A stretch of DNA of 64,000 nucleotides from Salisapilia sapeloensis (lineage: Eukaryota > Oomycota > Peronosporomycetes > Peronosporales > Salisapiliaceae). The notes under the pieces are model-generated. The model saw only the letters and a program-made list of their open reading frames with translations, ran no database searches and was not told the origin of the DNA. Positions 10,990 to 19,845 of the stretch are shown here, piece by piece. The stretch is from positions 1-64,000 of the forward strand of contig JAADVB010000009.1 of NCBI GenBank assembly GCA_023334545.1. Direction: 5' to 3'. A program made the translations under genes and the position numbers. The stretch's first letter is position 1; every line of letters starts with the position of its first letter.

Positions 10990-11639
10990 ACTCAAATAGA
11001 GTTGTATATTTCGCTTGTCGGCTTTAGAGTTTGGCTTGTGTAGAATCTTCGTCATCCTGAGCAGGAATGGACTGATCAGTCTCACAGGCTTACCAGCCAA
11101 ACTTTAGCTTGTTTCATACGTACGCACTGCTCTCTATGTTCTACAAAATAAACTTGGAATGCTTCTGTTTGCATAGAGCAGCAGACAGCATATGTATATT
11201 GCATCGTCCATCTATTCCGTGCATGAACTCCAAGGTCACGACGCCTACGTTGCTCCGTATAAGCAAAGTACACTCATAAGGAGCACAGCTCTAGACATCG
11301 TATTTTTTTATGTCTGTCAGCATGCTTTAAGCTACCGAAAGCTGCTAAAAGCTAAAAGCTAAAAGCTATTCTACTGAGTCATTAGAGGTCATAATGAGTA
11401 GCTACGGATCTGAGCCCAATGACGCATTACACCTCATAAATCTTTAACTTCAAGATACATACGAACTCTGAGATTAAGATACCGGTCTCAAAAGTTATTA
11501 ATCAACGTCAAGTTGTCAAGATAGATGTATCCATTTACCATCAGCTACATTTCATGGGCTCACTTCTACTCTTTCTGAAACGGACAAAAAGGAAGATCTT
11601 CGACCCTCAAAAGCATTTTTAAACGGCACTACTGCAACG
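10990..11639. other. Intergenic upstream of the giant PARP gene
   Basis: 650 bases, AT-rich, no convincing gene. It holds the short tandem repeat described separately and presumably the promoter of the ankyrin-PARP gene. Confidence 0.5.
11344..11367. repeat. Short tandem repeat, GCTAAAA x3 plus GCT
   Basis: Three perfect copies of a 7-bp unit followed by a partial fourth. Further AAGCT words lie just upstream. It sits about 270 bases ahead of the PARP start codon. Confidence 0.8.
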
Positions 11640-14600
11640 ATGAAGGAAGAACGCATGGCATCGACTGGAATGGATGACAAAAAACGTAAATGGGCTGACC
11701 TCGGATGGGAGGTTGTATTCGAGGCTCATTCGTTTGTCGCACTCATGGCTGCAGAGCCGGAGGAAGCTCCGAAAGCACCTTCGAAAGGCAAGACATATCG
11801 AAAGGGCAAGAAGAAGTCATCGTCTCGTCGATCTCGCAAGAACGATAAATCTGACGAAGATGCGTCGAAGGACATTGACATGACTCCGACCGCTTCGTTT
11901 GAGCAAGGGTTCTATGTTGTACAGCTACAGGACGATGTTACTGAAGACATGCTGGATACGGACGAAGAGGTCGTTCGTGTGACGTGGCTTGGTGCAAAAG
12001 CTGGGCAAGCTCAGCGGTATGAAAGACAGCATGATGAAGCGGTCAACGTCGGAACTATCATGTGTCAAGTCTACATGATAGAGCACGAAACCAACAACTT
12101 GGAACTCACGGCGAAATCCAAACAAAGGGCAGAAATTTGTTTGCAAAGGTCGAAAGTGAATGACGAGGAAGGTATCCCGATGCCTTCGGATATCGAAAAC
12201 GAAAAGCCACCGACTTCCGGTCGCAAGAAGTCTGGAATGAATGATGTCGACATGGATGAGGATAGCAACAGTGACGGAGACGGTGAAGTCGTAAAGAAGC
12301 GTCGCCGTGTTAACCGTGGATCTAGCAACGGGAGTTCTAAGGTGCGCCGCAAATTAACAAAAAAAGAGGCGAGTATGATCACACCTCCTCTTTACACCAG
12401 CGTCGACGAGACTAAGTACGAGGATAAAGAGCTGTTTGGTATGGAATCTTCGGAAAATTTGGATGAGGACGACGTGATGGCAAACGATAAGGAGCTCATT
12501 CGTGCTGTACTTACGGGGAACCACGAGCTGTTGAAAACGTTGACGGAGAACAAGCATGTTTACAAGAAGCTCCATACTTTCCATGCTTACCAAAGTGCCG
12601 ACGTGCACCGCACAGCGTTCCAATGTGCGATAGAGAAGGACGATTCAAAGGCGATTTCACTTTTAGTCCAAGCGCATAAGATGGAAAATCCTGTCATGGC
12701 AGCTGCACCGGACATATCGCTGCCGTCTCACTCTACTGGAAGTCACACCAGTCGCTTCAGCGACTACAATCGTCGTGCGATTAATGCTAGTCGAGGAGGT
12801 AAAGAAGGGAACGATGCGCTTTTGAATGATAACAAGAACGAAATCAGTCAGCGGGCGGAATATTCCTTCTTGTGGAGGTGCAACAGAACAAGCATTCAAG
12901 CACTGACGCTAGTTTATCCGACTGGAGAATGGACAAGCGAGTATCATGCATCGACTTATGTAGCACAGTCTGCAAGAGTTGGAAATTATCGACTCGTGGA
13001 GCGCATGATCCAGACATTAGCACGTAAAGGAGGTTGGGGATTCAACGACCTCCATCACAAAGTGCTATCGAGCTCTGGTGAAGAACTTCCTGCCTTTCGG
13101 AATGTCTCGGTGATCAAACAAGCTCAAGATAGCAAACTCCGACCGCTTCATTTAGCTTGTATCAACCCAGATATCCAGTACCTGAAAACTTTGTGGGGAT
13201 CGGATGGCGCCGAGTGGGCAGCAATCAAGGACGTCCTTCAATATGAGCCCATCCACTACGCAGCTGCATGCGAGGGAACAGGACCGCTAGAGTTTCTTCT
13301 AGAGCACAAGTGCAGTCTCTTTGCTCGCACTAAACACCGCGAAACGCCTCTTATGCGTGCGATCGAGTGCCGTCGAGAGGAAAATGCATTGGTCATACTA
13401 GAGTACGCACGTAAAGAAGATGACGAGACACTTCAAAAGGTACTTTCGGAACGTGGAAACCGATCGCAGCAAGCTATTCATATGGCAGCATCCAACGGTT
13501 GCAATCATTTGATGGAAAAGCTGATCGAATTTGGAGCTGCTGTTAACAGTGCAGGTGCAGACAAGATCACTCCGTTATGTCTCGCTTCCATGCAAGGTCA
13601 CATTGAATGTGCTAAGCTGCTTTTGGATAACGGAGCGAAAGTGAATCAAGGAAATAAGCTGAAGAAGACACCGCTTATGTTCGCTGTCAAAAATGGACAT
13701 ACGAAGCTCGCAGCCATGTTGATCAACTATGGTGCCAACGTGAATGCATTGGACACGTCTGACAACAGCGTTGCTCACTATGCTGCTGCATACGGATATC
13801 TTTCGTGTGTACAGTTACTCTGCGATGTTGGGGCAAACGTTTGGCTTCGTAACTCATGGGGCATCATTCCCCTGTCCTGTGCTTTGCTCAAGCAACGACT
13901 CCAATGCTCCAACTTTATCTTTGAGCAAGACACTACGAATGAAGTCATCAACTTTCGTGATCGGAATGGATGTACGATGCTCTTCTTACAATGCCAGCAC
14001 TCGAAAAACGTTTCCCAGCTAAAATACTTGCTCAACAAAGGTCTGGATCCGAACATTCCTAACTTGGATGGTATTTATCCGCTCCAGTGTCTCATTGATC
14101 GAGCCAAAGTGGAAGCACGAAAGGGTCAGATGCGAGATGGTGAGTCTTTCGAATGTTCCGACTTTTACATGAGCAGTATTCGTCTCTTGTTACAGCACGG
14201 CGGGAAGGTGACTTATGACCTTTCACCAAATGAAGACAAGTCGATAACGCAACTACAGCAGCCATTAGAGATGACAATTACTGAGAAGCTGAAATCTCTG
14301 TTTGACCTGCTCTTAGATGAGTTCAATGCTGATCCAGCTGCAATGAATAACAGAGGAATCGATTCGTGGATGGTGGCACTAGGACTTGGTCGTGAAGGTG
14401 AATACTACGTCCAAAAGCTTTTAAAGAAGCACACAAGCCAAAACGGTCAGAACAAACTACCGATGCGCTTGAGATCAACGGAGACGAATTCAAATAACAT
14501 CTTCCATTGCATTGCTACTGGACCGGCAACGAAGCTCGTGTCAAGTGAGCTTGTGGAAACGTTCGTGGATATGTGTCCGGATCCAGCAGGATTCTTCAAT

Positions 14601-17600
14601 GCAAAAAATGAGTTTGGATTCTCGCCACTCATACAGTTGCTCTCTAATCAGCGACATCAGTTTAGTCGTGAGGAGCTGAAAGATAGTTCAGAAGCACAGC
14701 TTGTTGCCGATTTACAATCGAGTGATTCGAATTTCTCAAAGCTTGTCGAGATATTTGCTCGCGAAACAACGGATGTGGAAGCAGCAGTCCTATATCAGTC
14801 TCGTCCACGGTTCGAGACAATCGTCAGTAACGATGTCGACATGAATGAAACTGCAGCAGGCAAAGCTGAACCGGTGAAGGTCCGAGTTTTGACTGTTTTG
14901 CACCTGGCATTTACAAAGGGGTTTACCACTAGTAGCTCGGAAAATCACTTGAAGTGGTTCGGCCCTGACTTGGTAACCGTCTTGGTCCAGAACCTACCAG
15001 ATCTGGTAAACAATCCGAAACTGCTCAACCTACGGCAAGAGCAAGCTGGTAGCTTTAAAACGGCATTGCATATTGCTGTCGCAAATGAAAGTGTTGATAG
15101 TGTGCGTGCATTGGTACAAAGCAAAGCGAATCCGAATATCTCAAGCGTCGGATGCCAAGGCTGCATTGATAACAAGTGGACAAAAGATTGGGCGTGTCCG
15201 AATCAGTGTGAGCTAAAGAAGGTGGAGACGGCACTTATAGCTGCTGTTCGAAGCAAAAAAGTGGACAATGTCAGGCTCTTACTAGGTAATCGAGCTGATG
15301 TGAAGTGCTATACGGAAACGAACTGGGATTCTCCACTCCACATCGCTCTTGCAGCTAATGCAGTCGAGATTACCGAGCTACTGCTAGAGTACGACGCTCA
15401 GGTTGTGGAGAAGAACGTAAAGGGCGAAACCGCTCTTCACGCAGCTCTAGCTGCGAATAACACTGTAACGGAACGAAAGCCTCATGAAGGTCAAGTCGCT
15501 TATACGCCACTCGAAGACGTGACAGAAGCACCAACAATCACTCAAGCAAGGGAGAAGACTGCGATTGAGGTCTTTTTAGAGCATCCGCTGGCAAAGCCAG
15601 CACTGGCAATACAGAATGTGCACGGTCATACACCAATTCATATAGCTGCCAGCAAGCGTGACACCTCCCTTCTTCGCTTTCTTGTGAACGGATCAGAGAA
15701 TGTGAAAGAGAGTGTGAACGTAAATGACGTATATGGTCGATCACCTTTGCATCTCGCTGTGAATGCTGCATCCATGGATGCCAATGCTTCCTTTGAAACG
15801 GAACGCTTTTTGCTCCAATGTCATGCAGATGCAAATGCACTGGATTATCTAAACTTTACCCCTCTTCACTACGCCATGTTTAAAGTGGATATGCACTGGA
15901 GTATCAGATACGATATGCAGAATCAAAAGCAAAAGCAAGATAAAGATGATGTAAGCAAGGACGAAAGCTATGAAAAGAAGAAGAAAGAGGCGTTTGATGA
16001 GATCTTACGAAAGATCCCAGCCAAGTCCACCGATCCGGTTGAGACGGTAGCGAACCTTGTCGCAGTCCACAGTATCAATCTCGGACAGAAAGACAAGTTC
16101 GGACGAACGCCGTTGCATCTTGCAGCTGCAACAGGTGCCTTTGTTTGCGCCTCTTCTATTCTTGCTGCATGCAAAAGCGCAATTGAGAAGAAAGACTTGC
16201 TAGAGGCGGAAGACGAGCGTGGGTTCACACCACTCGGCTTGGCTTTCCTCCATCTACAGCAACAGACGATTACAACGCTGCTTGATAATGGAGCTAGCTT
16301 TTCTGGTGTAATAAAGGTGGATGAAATGGACAAGAAAGGAAATGGCGAAAATGGAAAAGTGAAGAAAGTTACCAAACAGTACAGCTACTTTTACCACGCT
16401 GTCAAACATGGGCTCACAGGTGTCTGCCACATGCTTCTCAATGCCAAATTCGATCGGCGACAGGCTGTGGAAGACGCCATTCTTTGCTCCCAGTTCCAAT
16501 TGGCCAACAATTTGATCGTGTCCGTCGAGTTTTCCAACGACACAGCTCTACTCACAAGAGTGAATGACCGTCAAGAGACACTTTTGCACTCCATGGCGAA
16601 GGTTACCAAGAGCTTTGGAGATTTTGAAAGCGAGTTGGCTTGGACGCTTATCGATGCTGGTGTAGATGCCAAACAACAAACGGAGGGAGGAAACACTGCA
16701 CTTCATTACGCCGCACGAGCTGGAAACATTCACTTTATGGACTTTCTACAGCACAATGGCTGTGATATAAGCGCGAGAAACGCTTTGGACGAGACCGTTA
16801 CACTGTACATGATCAAGCACGGTCGAGATCAACTAGAGGCCAAGCTCCAGAAATCCCTTACATACTGCGCTTCTCGTTCCAACAGTCGAGATGAAGTGGA
16901 TAAGTCTGGCACAAATATCATTGCTGCTTACCTCGACCGAATGCTCAATCAGGTTGACAGCACGCCAAAGCAATTCGTAGCTGTCGAAGCGATTTTAAAG
17001 CGCGGCTCTAATGCCGACTGTGTGTTTCCAAGTCAACACAAGAACGATTTGTTCAACAATGAAGCGCTTGGCTGTACTAGTTTGAAGACAAAAATGCCAG
17101 TTGTAGTGCTTGCTAGCTACACCAGTCACAAGTACATCCGGTATCAGCTTGTCGCCATGCTTCTCCGATATGGAGCACGAGTTTGCACAGCTGACGAATA
17201 TGGTAACTCGTTGCTGACACACTTGGTTGTGAGAAACTTGGTCCATGAAGTGCGACTTGTGCTTGGACTTGTAAAAAACGTACTTGATCCAACAGACGAA
17301 AAGAACAAGCGTGTGGTGCGAGTTCAAGTGCGAAAGGAAGATATCAAACGTGCCGTCAAGCAGAAGAATAAGGATGGAAAGACTGCTCTGCACTATGCGG
17401 TGCAATCACAGTCTTTCTGCTCGTATGAAAACGTCGAGATGATTCAGCTCATCCTGGATGCAGGTGGTGACTTGATGGCCAAGGACCTTGATGGGTCCAC
17501 GCCGGTTGACTTGGCGTCGAAGCAGCGATCCGGACATGTCATGAGATACCTCAAGTCCAAGTATCCGTCCGAGACAAAAAGGGCATGCAACGGAGCGATC

Positions 17601-19829
17601 GAGTTGGAAGAAGACGAAGAGATGTGGGAGGAAGCACCAGGATATATGGAGGATGCTCAAGAGTACTTGCGACAATGTGAGGTGACTGGGAAGATCAAGA
17701 AGGAAAGGAGTAAAGCTGTTGTTGATCGCAATTGCAACGCGGGAAACAAGAGTCGAGTTGTGAACAAGCTCGATGCGTCTGGCGAACCTCTTCCTAATGA
17801 AGCCTACTCTGCTCTTCTTACTAAAGTTGATGTGAAGAATGGACGCTTTGGCCTGAATGTCTTCTACAAACTCCAGCTAGTAGAGGATCAGCTCCAAGGT
17901 ATCTTCGTGCTGTTCACCAATTGGGGACGCATCGGAGAGGAAGGCAAGTTCCAGAACACGCCTTTTCAGTCTGAGGCGGAAGGCATTACGGAATTCAAGA
18001 AGGTCTTCCGATCGAAAACTGGGAACCACTGGGAGCAACGACATGAATATGTAAAGCAGCCGAAGAAGTACAACCTTGTCCAGCGCGTTCAAACTAGAAC
18101 CACAATTAATGCCGAGGTCACACGGTCGATTGTGGAGACGGCAAAGCATGAAAGTCTTCCTGCGATTAAGAACGCCGACTGTGCGACGCCGCAGCTGACT
18201 CAACTGCTTAGCGCCATTGCTGACGTGCGCAACCTCGAGATTGCGGCACAAAAGGATTGTCGCTTTAGCGGGAACCTGCCGCTTGCAGACCAGAGCGAAC
18301 TGATTGCAGCAGTAGAGCATCTAGAATCAATCAAGGGGCTACTGAAAGAACGCATCGAGGTGAACGAGAAGATCCAAGCTTGCAATGGAGACATGTCGGA
18401 TGAAGGACACAGGAAGTTAACAGACTTGTCGAACGAACATGCTGCCTTGACGGACGAGATTAGTGAAAAGTCGAGTCGATATTACGAAATCATGCCGCAG
18501 AACGAGGACTCGTCTGGCGATTCCATTCGCGGCTTTGATGATGAAAGTGATGTAAATGCGGAGATTACGAGGCTACGTACGCTCATGGACATCTCGCAGA
18601 CATACAAGATATTGCTCGGAGCCAAGCAGAAGCAGAAACAGGTACATCCGCTTGAGTACTGCTACCAGTCTATGCAGGTACACATCTCCCCGATGGATGC
18701 TGACTCTGAAGAATCAAAAGTGCTTTCTCGCTACTTTTTTAACGGCATTCGTCCAAAAAAGCGTGAAAAATACCGCGTTTCGAACATCTTTAGTGTATCT
18801 CGAAAAGGCGAAAAGTCCCGTATGAAGGACTTTTTGGAGCAAAATCCATCTTTTGCAGACAAGCACTCGAAGCTTTTCTGGCATGGAACGAGTAGGACGA
18901 ATGTGATGGGTATTCTGTCTCAAGGGCTGCGTATTGCACCACCAGAGGCACCGCGTCATGGTTGTGCGTATGGCAAGGGACTCTACTTTGCTGACGTAGC
19001 GAAGAAAAGCTTGGGCTACTGCGGCACTCCATATATAATTTCTCCGAGCACGTTACCTGCTGCAAGTGGAACTGTCAATGGCAACGCTTTGAATAAAGAG
19101 AAGACGCGGCAAGTCTGCTACTTACTTCTGTGTGAAGTACTGACTGGAAACCCAGAAGAACGATCTCAGCCTCTATTTAACAGCGAGGAGGTTCCGAAAG
19201 CTGACAGTGTCAGAGCTCTTGCTGAGCACTTGCCTAATCCAGAAGGAAGCATCACGTCTCCAGTAAGCGGTACTGAGATGGATCTTGGTGAGGTCGGGAA
19301 AGTTGGTCATGCTGTTCCGTACGATTCTTTGTGGGCAAGTTGCCCCATTGATTCCGAGCGCTATATGATGTTCCGTCACATTGATTACGAGATGACTGAA
19401 AGAAAAATGCGCTTTTTGGATAAGGCACTAGCTCAGTGCAATGAAGGCGAAAGCGTTCAACTTGAGGATGAAGACGAAAAGCGAGCCTTTGTGAATTACG
19501 AGTTCCACAGCGCAAGTGTGGAATTGAAAGTACTGGAGAAAGCCATGGAGCTGAGTCAAGGCAAGAACACCAAACCTTCGCCAGATCGCAAAGCAGGATG
19601 CGACGCTACTGTACAAGTGATCATATCGGAGAACGATTGTATCGTAAAGTACTATGCGAAGCGATATCGCAGCGTTCGTTTCCAGGATTGTGTATTGCCG
19701 GAGGAATATAGGTTTTGCGAGACTTGCCGCAGCGGGCACAGTGAGCACATTGTCTACAATGAAGCCCAAGCCCGGATTAGGTACTTGGTCGAAGTCGAAC
19801 TGCTGAAAAACAAGAGTTATTGGAACTAG
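11640..19829 (+). CDS. Giant ankyrin-repeat / WGR / PARP-domain protein
   Basis: A single uninterrupted exon encodes 2729 residues, by far the longest in the window. Start is the ATG at 11640; the ATG at 11655 is an alternative. A lysine-rich acidic N-terminus with nuclear-signal clusters (KKRRRVNRGSS) precedes about 1,700 residues of ankyrin repeats, with TPLH/AA-type cores such as TPLCLASMQGHIECAKLLL. A WGR domain follows near 2053-2140, with Trp2095 in TNWGRIGEEGKF, then a PARP helical region and the catalytic domain. The ADP-ribosyl transferase triad is intact: His2415 (FWHGTSR), Tyr2449 (GKGLYFAD) and Glu2702 (SEHIVYNE). A Glu there predicts polymer-forming activity. Unusual are an insertion of some 160 residues between Tyr and Glu, and a CX2CX10CX3C insert at 1172-1190. 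Tankyrase shares the ankyrin and PARP parts but lacks WGR. The gene is convergent with the ABC transporter, 16 bases away. Likely a nuclear scaffold enzyme. Confidence 0.93.
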   Translation: MKEERMASTGMDDKKRKWADLGWEVVFEAHSFVALMAAEPEEAPKAPSKGKTYRKGKKKSSSRRSRKNDKSDEDASKDIDMTPTASFEQGFYVVQLQDDVTEDMLDTDEEVVRVTWLGAKAGQAQRYERQHDEAVNVGTIMCQVYMIEHETNNLELTAKSKQRAEICLQRSKVNDEEGIPMPSDIENEKPPTSGRKKSGMNDVDMDEDSNSDGDGEVVKKRRRVNRGSSNGSSKVRRKLTKKEASMITPPLYTSVDETKYEDKELFGMESSENLDEDDVMANDKELIRAVLTGNHELLKTLTENKHVYKKLHTFHAYQSADVHRTAFQCAIEKDDSKAISLLVQAHKMENPVMAAAPDISLPSHSTGSHTSRFSDYNRRAINASRGGKEGNDALLNDNKNEISQRAEYSFLWRCNRTSIQALTLVYPTGEWTSEYHASTYVAQSARVGNYRLVERMIQTLARKGGWGFNDLHHKVLSSSGEELPAFRNVSVIKQAQDSKLRPLHLACINPDIQYLKTLWGSDGAEWAAIKDVLQYEPIHYAAACEGTGPLEFLLEHKCSLFARTKHRETPLMRAIECRREENALVILEYARKEDDETLQKVLSERGNRSQQAIHMAASNGCNHLMEKLIEFGAAVNSAGADKITPLCLASMQGHIECAKLLLDNGAKVNQGNKLKKTPLMFAVKNGHTKLAAMLINYGANVNALDTSDNSVAHYAAAYGYLSCVQLLCDVGANVWLRNSWGIIPLSCALLKQRLQCSNFIFEQDTTNEVINFRDRNGCTMLFLQCQHSKNVSQLKYLLNKGLDPNIPNLDGIYPLQCLIDRAKVEARKGQMRDGESFECSDFYMSSIRLLLQHGGKVTYDLSPNEDKSITQLQQPLEMTITEKLKSLFDLLLDEFNADPAAMNNRGIDSWMVALGLGREGEYYVQKLLKKHTSQNGQNKLPMRLRSTETNSNNIFHCIATGPATKLVSSELVETFVDMCPDPAGFFNAKNEFGFSPLIQLLSNQRHQFSREELKDSSEAQLVADLQSSDSNFSKLVEIFARETTDVEAAVLYQSRPRFETIVSNDVDMNETAAGKAEPVKVRVLTVLHLAFTKGFTTSSSENHLKWFGPDLVTVLVQNLPDLVNNPKLLNLRQEQAGSFKTALHIAVANESVDSVRALVQSKANPNISSVGCQGCIDNKWTKDWACPNQCELKKVETALIAAVRSKKVDNVRLLLGNRADVKCYTETNWDSPLHIALAANAVEITELLLEYDAQVVEKNVKGETALHAALAANNTVTERKPHEGQVAYTPLEDVTEAPTITQAREKTAIEVFLEHPLAKPALAIQNVHGHTPIHIAASKRDTSLLRFLVNGSENVKESVNVNDVYGRSPLHLAVNAASMDANASFETERFLLQCHADANALDYLNFTPLHYAMFKVDMHWSIRYDMQNQKQKQDKDDVSKDESYEKKKKEAFDEILRKIPAKSTDPVETVANLVAVHSINLGQKDKFGRTPLHLAAATGAFVCASSILAACKSAIEKKDLLEAEDERGFTPLGLAFLHLQQQTITTLLDNGASFSGVIKVDEMDKKGNGENGKVKKVTKQYSYFYHAVKHGLTGVCHMLLNAKFDRRQAVEDAILCSQFQLANNLIVSVEFSNDTALLTRVNDRQETLLHSMAKVTKSFGDFESELAWTLIDAGVDAKQQTEGGNTALHYAARAGNIHFMDFLQHNGCDISARNALDETVTLYMIKHGRDQLEAKLQKSLTYCASRSNSRDEVDKSGTNIIAAYLDRMLNQVDSTPKQFVAVEAILKRGSNADCVFPSQHKNDLFNNEALGCTSLKTKMPVVVLASYTSHKYIRYQLVAMLLRYGARVCTADEYGNSLLTHLVVRNLVHEVRLVLGLVKNVLDPTDEKNKRVVRVQVRKEDIKRAVKQKNKDGKTALHYAVQSQSFCSYENVEMIQLILDAGGDLMAKDLDGSTPVDLASKQRSGHVMRYLKSKYPSETKRACNGAIELEEDEEMWEEAPGYMEDAQEYLRQCEVTGKIKKERSKAVVDRNCNAGNKSRVVNKLDASGEPLPNEAYSALLTKVDVKNGRFGLNVFYKLQLVEDQLQGIFVLFTNWGRIGEEGKFQNTPFQSEAEGITEFKKVFRSKTGNHWEQRHEYVKQPKKYNLVQRVQTRTTINAEVTRSIVETAKHESLPAIKNADCATPQLTQLLSAIADVRNLEIAAQKDCRFSGNLPLADQSELIAAVEHLESIKGLLKERIEVNEKIQACNGDMSDEGHRKLTDLSNEHAALTDEISEKSSRYYEIMPQNEDSSGDSIRGFDDESDVNAEITRLRTLMDISQTYKILLGAKQKQKQVHPLEYCYQSMQVHISPMDADSEESKVLSRYFFNGIRPKKREKYRVSNIFSVSRKGEKSRMKDFLEQNPSFADKHSKLFWHGTSRTNVMGILSQGLRIAPPEAPRHGCAYGKGLYFADVAKKSLGYCGTPYIISPSTLPAASGTVNGNALNKEKTRQVCYLLLCEVLTGNPEERSQPLFNSEEVPKADSVRALAEHLPNPEGSITSPVSGTEMDLGEVGKVGHAVPYDSLWASCPIDSERYMMFRHIDYEMTERKMRFLDKALAQCNEGESVQLEDEDEKRAFVNYEFHSASVELKVLEKAMELSQGKNTKPSPDRKAGCDATVQVIISENDCIVKYYAKRYRSVRFQDCVLPEEYRFCETCRSGHSEHIVYNEAQARIRYLVEVELLKNKSYWN

Positions 19830-19845
19830 AAATGCATGTTGTTTA

